Assembly: GCF_024124745.1 (NCBI RefSeq)
Contig: NZ_JAMXRU010000001.1
Coordinates: forward strand, 115,760-179,759
DNA length: 64,000 nt
Direction: 5' to 3'
DNA from: Aeromicrobium sp. CnD17-E
GTDB lineage: Bacteria; Actinomycetota; Actinomycetes; Propionibacteriales; Nocardioidaceae
Every line of letters starts with the position of its first letter. Within the stretch, counting starts at the first letter, position 1. The translations under genes and the position numbers were made by a program. Under the pieces are notes generated by a model. It did not search any database. It was not told the origin of the DNA and was given only the letters and a program-made list of their open reading frames with translations. Below are positions 32,611-41,165 of the stretch, piece by piece.

Positions 32611-34076
32611 ACAAGCCCATCCGCAACCTCGCCGTGGCCTGCCTCGTGCTGTTCGCGGCGCTGCTGATCAACGTCAACTACGTGCAGTTCGTCGAGGCCG
32701 GCGACCTCAACGCACGCCAGGGCAACAAGCGCGTCATCGACGCCGACTTCAGCCGCGACCGCGGCGCGATCCTCGTGGGCGACGAGCCCGTCGCCGAGAG
32801 CAAGCCGAGCAAGGACCAGTACAAGTTCCAGCGGGTGTACCCGCAGTCGACGCTGTACGCGCCGCTCACCGGCTACTTCTCCTACATCTACGGCAGCGCC
32901 AACCTCGAGCGCTCGCAGAACCAGGTGCTGTCCGGCAGCGACAACCGGCTCTTCGTCAGCCGCGTCGTCGACCTGCTGGCCAACAAGAAGCCCCAGGGCG
33001 GCAGCGTCGAGCTGACCATCAACCCGCGCGCGCAGAAGGTCGCCGCGAGCGGCCTGGAGGCGCTCGGCGAGGGCACCAAGGGCGCCGTCGCCGCGCTCGA
33101 CCCCAAGACCGGCGCCGTGCTCGCGATGGTCAGCCAGCCCTCCTACGACCCGAACGTGCTCGCCAGCCACGACTTCTCCAAGGTCACCGAGGCGATGAAG
33201 CGTCTGCAGGCCAACGAGGACGACCCGCTGACCAACCGTGCGACGCAGCAGATCCTCCCGCCCGGCTCGACGTTCAAGCTGGTCACGGCGGCCGCGGCAC
33301 TCGAGGACCTCAACCTCAAGGCCGACAGCCGCGTGAAGGGTGGCGCCAGTCTCTCCTTCCCCGGCATCCAGTACACGCTGCCCAACGAGAACGGCGGCAA
33401 CTGCGGCGGCGACCCGATCACCTTCGAGCAGGCGCTGCAGGTCTCCTGCAACGTCTCCTTCGGCGACCTGGCCGGCAAGATCGGCCAGGACAAGCTCGAG
33501 GAGCAGGCCCGCAAGTTCGGCTTCGGCACCAACCCGCTCGAAGGCCTGGCCAGCAGCGCCAGCCAGTTCACGGCCGAGGGCACCGACCTGGAGGCCCCGC
33601 AGCTCGCGCAGAGCGGCATCGGCCAGTTCGAGGTCGCGGCCACCCCGCTGCAGATGGCCATGGTGGGCGCCGGCATCGCCAACGACGGCGTCGTCATGAA
33701 GCCGCAGGTGGTCAAGTCGGTCCGCTCGCCCAGCCTGCGCGTCCTCGAGTCCCTCGAGCCCGAGGAGCTCGACCGCGCCATGAGCGCCGACAACGCAGCG
33801 ATCCTGCGCTCGATGATGGTGGCGACCGTCCAGTCGGGCACCGCCACGTCGGCGCAGATCCCGGGCGTCCAGGTGGGCGCCAAGACCGGCACCGCGCAGT
33901 CGACCCCCGACCGACCCCCCTACGCCTGGTTCGTGGCCCTCGCGCCGGCGAACGACCCCAAGGTCGCCGTCGCCGTCGTCGTCGAGTCCTCGAGCACGGC
34001 CCGCAACGAGATCGCCGGTGGACGCCTCGCCGGCCCCATCGCACGCTCCGTCATCGAGGCGGTGCTCGGTGAGTGA
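32607..34076 (+). CDS. pbpA: Class B penicillin-binding protein PbpA
   Basis: A 489-residue transpeptidase with an N-terminal membrane anchor (AVACLVLFAALLINVNYVQF). The C-terminal penicillin-binding domain has the SxxK motif PGSTFKL, the SxN motif SCNVS and KTGTAQ. The N-terminal part (RDRGAILVGDEP) is the dimerisation/pedestal domain. It works with RodA to build septal or lateral peptidoglycan. The GTG start overlaps the rodA stop by four bases, and the 3' end runs into the pknB leader. Confidence 0.96.
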   Translation: MNKPIRNLAVACLVLFAALLINVNYVQFVEAGDLNARQGNKRVIDADFSRDRGAILVGDEPVAESKPSKDQYKFQRVYPQSTLYAPLTGYFSYIYGSANLERSQNQVLSGSDNRLFVSRVVDLLANKKPQGGSVELTINPRAQKVAASGLEALGEGTKGAVAALDPKTGAVLAMVSQPSYDPNVLASHDFSKVTEAMKRLQANEDDPLTNRATQQILPPGSTFKLVTAAAALEDLNLKADSRVKGGASLSFPGIQYTLPNENGGNCGGDPITFEQALQVSCNVSFGDLAGKIGQDKLEEQARKFGFGTNPLEGLASSASQFTAEGTDLEAPQLAQSGIGQFEVAATPLQMAMVGAGIANDGVVMKPQVVKSVRSPSLRVLESLEPEELDRAMSADNAAILRSMMVATVQSGTATSAQIPGVQVGAKTGTAQSTPDRPPYAWFVALAPANDPKVAVAVVVESSSTARNEIAGGRLAGPIARSVIEAVLGE

Positions 34077-34104
34077 CTTCGACCCCCCTAGGGAGAGTGA
34101 CCCC

Positions 34105-35883
34105 ATGACCGGATCCGGCGACGAGCCCATCCTGCTCGGCGAGCGCTACGAGCTCGGCGGGCTGCTCGGTCGCGGAGGCATGGCCGACGTCCGCGTCGCG
34201 CGCGACCTGCGCCTCGGCCGCACCGTGGCCATCAAGCAGCTGCGCGCCGACCTGTCCTCCGACGACACCTTCCAGGCCCGCTTCCGCCGCGAGGCGCAGT
34301 CGGCCGCCGCCCTGAACCACCCCGCCATCGTCGCCGTCTACGACACCGGCGAGTCGACCGACAAGCACGGCAACCACATCCCGTACATCGTCATGGAGTA
34401 CGTGGAGGGCCAGACGCTGCGCGAGATCATGCGCGACGACCGCAAGATCCTGCCCGAGCGCGCCCTGTCGATCACGGCCGACGTGCTCAGCGCGCTCGAC
34501 TACTCGCACCGCTCCGGGATCATCCACCGCGACATCAAGCCCGCCAACGTCATGCTGACGCCGTCGGGCCAGGTGAAGGTCATGGACTTCGGCATCGCTC
34601 GTGCGATCGCCGACTCCTCCAGCGCGATGACGCAGACGGCCGCGGTGATCGGCACCGCCCAGTACCTGTCGCCCGAGCAGGCGCGCGGCGAGACCGTCGA
34701 CGCTCGCTCCGACATCTACTCCACCGGCTGCCTGCTCTACGAGCTGCTCACCGGCCGTCCGCCGTTCGTCGGCGACAGCCCGGTGTCGGTCGCGTACCAG
34801 CACGTCCGCGAGGACGCCCGCCCGCCGTCGCAGCTCAACCCGGAGGTGACGCAGGCGGTCGACCACATCGTCGCGAAGTCGCTCGCGAAGCGCACCGACG
34901 ACCGCTACCAGTCGGCCGCCGACATGCGCAAGGACCTCGAGCGGGCCATCGCCGGCCAGCAGGTCGAGGCCCCGACGGCCGCGACGTCGGTCGCGCCGGC
35001 CGCCACCGCCGTCGCCCCGGCCGTCGCTGCCGCCGCGGCCACCGGCACGCAGCCCGCCGTCGAGGACGAGGAGGAGCGCAAGAACCGCAAGCCCCTGTAC
35101 TGGGCGCTCGCGATCCTGCTCCTCCTGCTGCTCGCCGGCATCGGCCTCTACGCCTACAACCAGGCCAACCAGCCCCCGCCGGCGCCCGCCCAGGTCGAGG
35201 TACCCGACGTCACCGGCCAGGACGCCGTCGCCGCGCAGCGCACGCTCGAGCGCGACGGGTTCACCGTGCAGACGCAGGAGCGCGCCGACGGCGACGTCGA
35301 GGAGGGCAACGTCGTCTCCCAGGACCCCGAGGGCGGCACCGAGGTCGACAAGGGGACCGAGGTGACGCTCGTCGTCTCCACCGGGCCGGCGCAGGTCCAG
35401 GTGCCCAACGTCGTCGGCTACACCTTCGACGAGGCGAAGGCCGCGCTCGAGGGGCAGGGGCTCAAGGTCAAGCGCGAGGAACGCGCGTCCGACCAGAGCC
35501 GCAACTCCGTCATCAACACCAACCCTGCGGCCGGGGTCAGCGTCGACGCCGGCACGACCGTGACCGTCATCGTGTCGCAGGGCGAGGTGCAGGTGCCCAA
35601 CCTCGTCGGCATGACGCAGGAGGAGGCGGAGAAGACGCTGCAGGAGGCCGACCTCGAGGTCTCGGTCACCGAGGACCCGGCCGCCACCGCGCCGAAGGGC
35701 CAGGTCACCAACCAGGGCACGCCGGCGGGCACGTCGGTGCCGCCGGGCACCACCATCGAGATCACCGTGTCGAGCAACGAGGGCGACGACCAGGGCGGCG
35801 ACCAGGCCGACGGCAACGGTGACGCCCCCGCGGACGGCAACGGCGACGGCGGCGCCGACCTCGACATCACCCCCGGGCAGTAG
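34105..35883 (+). CDS. pknB: Membrane Ser/Thr protein kinase with PASTA domains, PknB-type
   Basis: A 592-residue kinase. The kinase domain (about 10-275) has the ATP loop LGRGGMADV, VAIKQL lysine, HRDIKPANVML catalytic loop and MDFGIAR. An Ala-rich linker leads to a membrane helix (ALAILLLLLLAGIGLYAY, about 335-352). Three PASTA repeats begin VEVPDVTG, VQVPNVVG and VQVPNLVG; family members range from three to four. A Gly/Asp-rich tail follows. Start: GGGAGAG before ATG 34105; a GTG at 34069 overlapping the pbpA stop is the alternative. It senses muropeptides/lipid II and phosphorylates division proteins. Confidence 0.95.
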   Translation: MTGSGDEPILLGERYELGGLLGRGGMADVRVARDLRLGRTVAIKQLRADLSSDDTFQARFRREAQSAAALNHPAIVAVYDTGESTDKHGNHIPYIVMEYVEGQTLREIMRDDRKILPERALSITADVLSALDYSHRSGIIHRDIKPANVMLTPSGQVKVMDFGIARAIADSSSAMTQTAAVIGTAQYLSPEQARGETVDARSDIYSTGCLLYELLTGRPPFVGDSPVSVAYQHVREDARPPSQLNPEVTQAVDHIVAKSLAKRTDDRYQSAADMRKDLERAIAGQQVEAPTAATSVAPAATAVAPAVAAAAATGTQPAVEDEEERKNRKPLYWALAILLLLLLAGIGLYAYNQANQPPPAPAQVEVPDVTGQDAVAAQRTLERDGFTVQTQERADGDVEEGNVVSQDPEGGTEVDKGTEVTLVVSTGPAQVQVPNVVGYTFDEAKAALEGQGLKVKREERASDQSRNSVINTNPAAGVSVDAGTTVTVIVSQGEVQVPNLVGMTQEEAEKTLQEADLEVSVTEDPAATAPKGQVTNQGTPAGTSVPPGTTIEITVSSNEGDDQGGDQADGNGDAPADGNGDGGADLDITPGQ

Positions 35884-35887
35884 CCGG

Positions 35888-35923
35888 GCTCTCCTGGCCG
35901 GCGGCGACGTCGGTCAGGAGAGC
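35888..35923. terminator. Bidirectional hairpin between pknB and the DUF881 gene
   Basis: GCTCTCCTG (35888-35896) pairs perfectly with CAGGAGAGC (35915-35923) around an 18-base loop. It starts five bases after the pknB stop and includes the stop codon of the convergent DUF881 gene, so it can end transcription from both sides. There is no U-tract. Confidence 0.6.
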
Positions 35924-36657
35924 GCCGACGCGTACCGCAGGACGGTCGCGCCGCCGTAGGGCGCGACCACCAGGTCGTCGCTGGTCGCGACCTTCAGGCC
36001 GAGCCGGAACTTCGTCACGTAGCGCTCGAAGTTGGCCACCTCGGGGGACGAGCCGAGCGAGTAGGTCATGCCAGGCACGTCGCCGACCGCCTCGATGACG
36101 TACGGCGGCGAGAACGGCCGCCCGTCGATGATGACGTTGGAGCCGACGCACACGATCGCCGTCGTCGACACGAGCCGCTGACCCTGCAGGCTGACCGCCT
36201 CGGCGCCCCCGGCCCAGAGGGCGTTGACGAACGCCTGCAGGTCCTGCTGGTGCACGACGAGGTAGTTGGGGTCGATCCCGGCGGAGTCGGCGTCGCGCGG
36301 GGCGTCGGTCAGCGTGACCCGCATGCCGGGCCCGCGGACGGTGCTGAGCCCGGCGAGGTCGCGCAGGGTGCGCAGCCGTCGCACGATCGACTCGACCCCG
36401 CTGGCGTCGTCGGCGGCGGCGGTCGCGGCGTCGATCTCGCGCTGCAGGTCGACGACGTCGGCCTGGCGTCGCTCGACCCGACGCTCCCGCTCGCCCACCA
36501 GCGACGCGACGTCGCCGCCCGCCGGCCGAAGGTCCTGGCCGTCGGACGTGCGGTGCGCGGCCGCGGCGGTCAGGCCGGCCACCAGGCAGACGCCCAGCAC
36601 CGCGACGGACCAGGCGCGCGACGACGTCGTCCGCGAGCGTGCACGCGTCCCCGACAT
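35914..36657 (-). CDS. DUF881-family membrane-anchored protein
   Basis: A 247-residue protein with an N-terminal membrane helix (AWSVAVLGVCLVAGLTAAAA, about 15-34) and a coiled-coil-like segment (RERRVERRQADVVDLQREID). A C-terminal DUF881 domain follows (RGPGMRVTLTDAPRD, YLVVHQQDLQAFVNALWAGG, GSNVIIDGRPFSPPYVIEAV). DUF881 proteins sit beside crgA and pknB in many actinobacteria and are thought to act in the envelope or division; the biochemical role is not established. GGAGAGG lies before ATG 36657. It is divergent from crgA. Confidence 0.92.
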   Translation of the reverse strand: MSGTRARSRTTSSRAWSVAVLGVCLVAGLTAAAAHRTSDGQDLRPAGGDVASLVGERERRVERRQADVVDLQREIDAATAAADDASGVESIVRRLRTLRDLAGLSTVRGPGMRVTLTDAPRDADSAGIDPNYLVVHQQDLQAFVNALWAGGAEAVSLQGQRLVSTTAIVCVGSNVIIDGRPFSPPYVIEAVGDVPGMTYSLGSSPEVANFERYVTKFRLGLKVATSDDLVVAPYGGATVLRYASALS

Positions 36658-36742
36658 GCGAGCACCTCTCCCCACTCCGACACCGTCCGCGACGCCGACT
36701 ACGCTAGCCCAGAACCCGCAGACGGCACCGAAAGAGATCCCC

Positions 36743-37198
36743 GTGGCCAAGAACAGCACCCCGAGCACGGTCCGCACACGCCGAGGCGGCTGGGCGCACC
36801 CGCTCGCCCTGCTGCTCCTGGTGGTGGCCGTCGCCTGGGCGGTCGGCGCCTTCTTCACGGTCTCCGACCGCTCGTTCCCCAAGATCGGCGCCATCCCCGG
36901 TCTCTTCGACCTCGGCGGCTGGAACTTCGCCATCGCCGCGGTCATCGCGTTCGCCGCGTCGTCGATCGCCTCGCGCACCCGCCCGGAGCCCGAGCCGGGC
37001 ACGCCCACCGGCAGCCGCTTCGCCGCGCCGCTGATGATCGCGTCGGCCGTCGTCGGGCTGCTGTGGATCGTCGTCTTCTACGTCATCTCCGGCACCGACA
37101 TCACCATCCCGGTCTACTCCGACCTCGGCGACTGGAACATCGTCATCGGCATGGGCTTCATCGTGGCCGCGTTCGGCTTCGCGATGAAGTGGGAGTGA
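36743..37198 (+). CDS. crgA: Cell-division protein CrgA, tandem-duplicated form
   Basis: A 151-residue membrane protein from GTG 36743. The C-terminal half (about 92-151) is a standard CrgA: two helices (APLMIASAVVGLLWIVVFYV, then IVIGMGFIVAAFGFAMKW) around IPVYSDLGDWN. The N-terminal half (about 17-78) repeats the plan: HPLALLLLVVAVAWAVGAFF, then IPGLFDLGGWN and AIAAVIAFAASSIASR. Ordinary CrgA is about 85-95 residues with two helices; this one would have four. CrgA helps recruit septal synthases including PbpA. The upstream half begins with a basic Ser/Thr-rich tail (KNSTPSTVRTRRG). Confidence 0.9.
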   Translation: MAKNSTPSTVRTRRGGWAHPLALLLLVVAVAWAVGAFFTVSDRSFPKIGAIPGLFDLGGWNFAIAAVIAFAASSIASRTRPEPEPGTPTGSRFAAPLMIASAVVGLLWIVVFYVISGTDITIPVYSDLGDWNIVIGMGFIVAAFGFAMKWE

Positions 37199-37201
37199 GC
37201 G

Positions 37202-37834
37202 CTACCGGAAGGTGACCTGGTCGGCAGGCACGTGGCCGTGCTCGTTGTAGGTCAGCAGGCGTGTGCCGCCACGGCCGACGATGAGCGTCGTCACCGACGC
37301 GTTCACCACCACCCGGTTGAGCGGGATGAACAACGACGCGTCGCCGGCCAGCAGGTGCGACGCGACCAGCGCGATCGGCCCGCCCGACGTGAACACCGCG
37401 ACCCGTCGGCCCGACCCCGCCTGCGCGACGGCCTCGTCGAGCGCGCGCAGCACCCGGGCGGAGAACTCCGCGAACGACTCCACCGGTGACGGAGCTCCGC
37501 TGACCCACGCCCCGAGAGCGGCGTCGAGGTGCGCCTGGAACTCGCGCGGGTCCGTCGTCGGCGTGACCGTCTCGCCAGCCAGCGCGAGGTGGTCGTACTC
37601 GTCCCACCCGGCGTCGACGTCGTAGAGGTCGCCGTCGACCGCGTCGAGCACCGCGACGGCGGTCTGGGCGTGGCGGCGCAACGAACCCGCCACCGACCAG
37701 TGCGGCCGGAAGTCGGCCGCCTCCCACGCGAGCCCGAGCCAGCCGCCCTGACGGGTGCCGAGGGCGGAGAGCTGGTCGTAGTCGTCGCTGCCGAACGAGG
37801 CCTGGCCGTGACGGATCAGATGGATGGCGCCCAC
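37202..37834 (-). CDS. Histidine phosphatase (phosphoglycerate mutase-like)
   Basis: A 210-residue protein with the RHG motif LIRHGQAS at residues 6-13 (catalytic His8). SLRRHAQTAVAVL holds the second arginine, AEFSARVLRALDE the acid region, and AVFTSGGPIALVAS has Ser-Gly-Gly where many members have the SHGG-type second histidine. It is therefore a branch-2-like histidine phosphatase whose second catalytic position looks altered. The substrate is unknown. It converges on crgA with only three bases between stops and is divergent from the carotenoid genes. Confidence 0.85.
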   Translation of the reverse strand: MGAIHLIRHGQASFGSDDYDQLSALGTRQGGWLGLAWEAADFRPHWSVAGSLRRHAQTAVAVLDAVDGDLYDVDAGWDEYDHLALAGETVTPTTDPREFQAHLDAALGAWVSGAPSPVESFAEFSARVLRALDEAVAQAGSGRRVAVFTSGGPIALVASHLLAGDASLFIPLNRVVVNASVTTLIVGRGGTRLLTYNEHGHVPADQVTFR

Positions 37835-37932
37835 CGTCGCAGGCTAGCGGGTGCCGGCCGGTCACGTCGCCGGGCGGACTCGGCCCGCGTCCCCGAGGAT
37901 GGAAGCACCGACCGAGCGGAGGATGCGGCGCG

Positions 37933-39588
37933 ATGACCGCGATCGAGAACGAGCAGGACCTGGTCGTTCTGCTGGACGACGACGGCACGCCCGCAGGCAC
38001 GGCACCACGGCTCGACGTGCACGGAGCCGACACCCCGCTGCACCAGGCGTTCTCGGTGCACCTGTTCGACGACGCCGGCCGCGTGCTGCTGACCCGCCGG
38101 GCGCTGTCGAAGCGGACCTGGCCCGGCGTCTGGACCAACTCCTGCTGCGGGCACCCGCGCCCCGACGAGCCGATCGCCGACGCCGTGCAGCGCCGCGTGC
38201 GCGAGGAGCTCGGCGTCGGGGTGCACGACCTGCGCCTGCTGCTGCCCGACTTCCGCTACCGCGCGGTCGACGCCAGCGGCGTCGTGGAGAACGAGATCTG
38301 TCCGGTCTTCGTGGCCCGCGTCGACGGGCCGCTCGCCCCCGACCCTGCCGAGGTCGGCGAGCACACGTGGGTCGCCTGGGCCGACCTCGTGGCCGCCGCC
38401 CGCGCCACGCCCGCGGTCTACAGCCCGTGGTCGGTGCTGCAGGTGCCGCAGCTCGACGCCGAGCGTGCCCGGCTCCCCCTCGGCCCCCAGCCCGCGGTCC
38501 CGCTCGAGCCGTCGGGCGCGGACGCGTCGGTGCACGTCACGCTCGCCGCCGTCAGCGACCTGCTGACGGCCGAGCTCGCGTGGGTGGGCACCGTCTGGGA
38601 CGGCCTCGCGCCTGCGGGCACCCCCGGTCCGCTCGCCGACGACCTGCCCGGCTGGCTGCACACGCTGCTGCAGGGTCGGGGCAAGCGGCTGCGTCCGCAG
38701 ATGTGCCACTGGGGGTTCGTCGCCGCTGGCGGGTCGCTCGGCACCGCGGCGCACGACGACGTCGTCCGGGTCGCTGCGGCGCTGGAGACCCTGCACCTCT
38801 TCGCGCTCGTGCACGACGACGTGATGGACCAGTCGAGCGAGCGTCGCGGGGCGGCAGCCGCGCACGTCGTGGCCGCCGCGCAGCACCGCGGGGCAGCGGC
38901 CCACGGCGACGCGACCCGCTTCGGCGAGAACGTCGCGATCCTGCTCGGCGACCTCGCCCACCACGAGGCCGACCGCCTGGTGCACACGCTCCCGCCCGCC
39001 CTGCGCGACTTCTGGTACCAGCTCACCCTCGAGCTGATCGCCGGACAGCGCGCCGACCTCACCGGAGCGGCCAGCCGGCGGACCGACCTCGCGCACGTCG
39101 AGGCCGTCGCCGCCCTGAAGTCGGGCGCGTACACCGTGGGCCGACCCCTGCAGCTGGGTGCGATCGCCGCCGGCGCCACCGCCGCGCAGCGCGACGTGCT
39201 CGAGCGGTTCGGGCTGCACCTCGGCCGCGCGTTCGCCTGGCGCGACGACGTCCTCGGCGTCTGGGGCGACCCCGACGTCACCGGCAAGCCCTCGGGCGAC
39301 GACCTGCGTGAGGGCAAGGCCACCGTGATCTGGGCTCTCGGCGCCGAACGCCTCACAGGCGAGGCCGCCACCGCGATGGCCCGCGTCGGCACGTCCGACG
39401 CGCGTCCTGGCGACGTCGCCCTGCTGCAGCGCGCGCTGGAGGAGTGCGGCGTCCGCCAGGACGTCGAGCAGCGCATCGTCGACGAGACCGAGCGTGCCGA
39501 GCGCGCCCTCGTCGGCTCCCCCCTGACCGCGGCCGGCGTCGCCGGACTGCGCGCGGTCGCCCGCACCGTCTCCTGGAGGTCCGCATGA
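37933..39588 (+). CDS. idi-crtE: Fused isopentenyl-diphosphate isomerase and geranylgeranyl-diphosphate synthase
   Basis: A single 551-residue frame. Residues about 1-175 are a type I IPP isomerase (Nudix fold): WTNSCCGHPRPDEP with the catalytic Cys, REELGVG, and the metal-binding ENEICPVF. Residues about 195-551 are a trans-polyprenyl synthase: RGKRLRP, LVHDDVMDQSSERRG (first Asp-rich motif), LKSGAYTVGRP and WRDDVLGVWGD (second). One protein would thus balance IPP/DMAPP and condense them to GGPP for carotenoids. GGAGG lies before ATG 37933, there are no stops or frameshifts at the join, and crtI overlaps the 3' end by four bases. Confidence 0.93.
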   Translation: MTAIENEQDLVVLLDDDGTPAGTAPRLDVHGADTPLHQAFSVHLFDDAGRVLLTRRALSKRTWPGVWTNSCCGHPRPDEPIADAVQRRVREELGVGVHDLRLLLPDFRYRAVDASGVVENEICPVFVARVDGPLAPDPAEVGEHTWVAWADLVAAARATPAVYSPWSVLQVPQLDAERARLPLGPQPAVPLEPSGADASVHVTLAAVSDLLTAELAWVGTVWDGLAPAGTPGPLADDLPGWLHTLLQGRGKRLRPQMCHWGFVAAGGSLGTAAHDDVVRVAAALETLHLFALVHDDVMDQSSERRGAAAAHVVAAAQHRGAAAHGDATRFGENVAILLGDLAHHEADRLVHTLPPALRDFWYQLTLELIAGQRADLTGAASRRTDLAHVEAVAALKSGAYTVGRPLQLGAIAAGATAAQRDVLERFGLHLGRAFAWRDDVLGVWGDPDVTGKPSGDDLREGKATVIWALGAERLTGEAATAMARVGTSDARPGDVALLQRALEECGVRQDVEQRIVDETERAERALVGSPLTAAGVAGLRAVARTVSWRSA

Positions 39589-41069
39589 GTCACGTCGTCG
39601 TCGTCGGAGCGGGGCTCGCGGGCCTGGCCGCCGCCTGCCACCTGGTGGGTGATGGGCACCGCGTGACCGTGCTGGAGCGCGAGGACGTGCCCGGCGGCCG
39701 GGCCGGCATCCTGCAGCGCGACGGGTTCACGTTCGACACCGGACCGACGGTGCTGACGATGCCCGACCTGATCGACCGGCCGCTGCGCGCGGCAGGGTCG
39801 AGCCTGGCCGAGCGGCTCGAGCTCACGCTCCTCGACCCCGCCTACCGCGCGTTCTACGCCGAGGGCTCGACGCTGGAGGTGCGGCACGGCCACGAGGCGA
39901 TGCGGGCGGAGATCCACCGCGAGTGCGGCAGCGTCGACGCCGCCGCGTTCGACGAGTTCGTCACCTGGCTGCGGCGGCTGTACCTCACGGAGATGCCGCA
40001 CTTCATCGACCGGAACTTCGACCGGCCGACGGACCTGCTGTCGCGGCCCGCTGCGGCGGCCCGGTTGCTCGCGATGGGTGGCTTCGGACGGCTGGGTCCG
40101 ATGATCCGGCGCCGGTTCGCCGACGAGCGCCTGCACCGCCTGTTCTCGTTCCAGGCGATGTACGCCGGGCTCGCGCCCGACGACGCGCTGGCGCTCTACG
40201 CCGTGATCACCTACATGGACTCGATCGAGGGCGTCTACTTCCCGAAGGGCGGCATGCGTGCCGTGCCCCGGGCACTCGCCGACGCGGCCACCGACGCCGG
40301 CGCGGAGATCCGCTACGGCACCACCGTGACGGCGCTCGTGCGCGACTCCGGAGGTCGGGTGCGCGGGGTCGCGACGGGCGAGGGCACGGTCGCCGCCGAC
40401 GCCGTCGTGTGCACCATCGACCTGCCGACCGCGTACACGTGGCTGCTGCCCGACCTGCGCCCGCCGCGTGCGGTGCGCGGCGTGGGTGGGCGGCTGGGCG
40501 GCGACTACTCGCCGTCGTGCGTCGTGTGGCACGTGGGCGTCAAGGGCGTGCCGGAGGGCAAGGCGCACCACAACATCCACTTCGGGCAGCAGTGGAACGA
40601 GGCCTTCGAGGACCTCATGAAGCGCGGCACGCTGATGCGCGACCCGTCGCGGCTCGTCACCGTCCACTCGCTCGACGACGACGAGGCCGCGCCCGAGGGA
40701 CACAGCACCCTCTACGTGCTGGAGCCGACCCCGAACCTCGACGTCGGACGTCTGGACTGGAAGGCCGAGCGCGGGCCGATGCGCGAGCGACTGCTGGCGT
40801 TCCTGGAGCGGTCGGGCTACCCGACCGACGTGGTCGTCGACGAGCTCGTCACCCCGCTGGAGTGGCAGAAGCAGGGCATGGCCGCGGGCACCCCGTTCGC
40901 GCTGGCGCACACGTTCGCCCAGACGGGTCCGTTCCGTCCGGCCAACGTCGACAAGCGGGTCCCCGGCCTCGTCTTCGCCGGCTCGGGCACCGTCCCCGGC
41001 GTCGGCGTCCCGATGGTGCTCCCGTCGGGCCGTCTCGCGGCGGAGCGCGTCAACCAGCTCGTCCGCTGA
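39585..41069 (+). CDS. crtI: Phytoene desaturase CrtI
   Basis: A 494-residue FAD enzyme that converts phytoene to lycopene. The dinucleotide fold is VVVVGAGLAGLAAACHL at residues 4-20, continuing VLEREDVPGGRAG. TFDTGPTVLTMPDLID is a typical CrtI segment, and the C-terminus has the FAD-closing motif FAGSGTVPGVGVPMVLPSG. The ATG at 39585 overlaps the stop of idi-crtE (ATGA). A strong palindromic hairpin follows the stop and separates it from the convergent crtY. Confidence 0.95.
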   Translation: MSHVVVVGAGLAGLAAACHLVGDGHRVTVLEREDVPGGRAGILQRDGFTFDTGPTVLTMPDLIDRPLRAAGSSLAERLELTLLDPAYRAFYAEGSTLEVRHGHEAMRAEIHRECGSVDAAAFDEFVTWLRRLYLTEMPHFIDRNFDRPTDLLSRPAAAARLLAMGGFGRLGPMIRRRFADERLHRLFSFQAMYAGLAPDDALALYAVITYMDSIEGVYFPKGGMRAVPRALADAATDAGAEIRYGTTVTALVRDSGGRVRGVATGEGTVAADAVVCTIDLPTAYTWLLPDLRPPRAVRGVGGRLGGDYSPSCVVWHVGVKGVPEGKAHHNIHFGQQWNEAFEDLMKRGTLMRDPSRLVTVHSLDDDEAAPEGHSTLYVLEPTPNLDVGRLDWKAERGPMRERLLAFLERSGYPTDVVVDELVTPLEWQKQGMAAGTPFALAHTFAQTGPFRPANVDKRVPGLVFAGSGTVPGVGVPMVLPSGRLAAERVNQLVR

Positions 41070-41088
41070 CCACCCCTCCCCCTCCCTT

Positions 41089-41165
41089 CCCTCCCCGCGT
41101 TTTGTGGACTTGGTGACGGTTTCTGCGCCGACAACCGTCACCAACTCCACAAAACGCGGGGAGGG
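41089..41165. repeat. Long palindromic element, copy 1 (terminator-like)
   Basis: A 33-position inverted repeat with one mismatch: the left arm 41089-41121 pairs with 41133-41165 around an 11-base loop. Its core TGGTGACGGTT/AACCGTCACCA and flanking TTTTGTGGA/TCCACAAAA recur at 50815-50885. Both copies sit between convergent genes (here crtI and crtY). The hairpin can act as a bidirectional terminator. Confidence 0.9.

Noticed and set aside
34069..34104. GTG start for pknB overlapping the pbpA stop
   Set aside because: Possible, but the GGGAGAG directly before ATG 34105 and the normal N-terminus of the kinase domain favour the later start.
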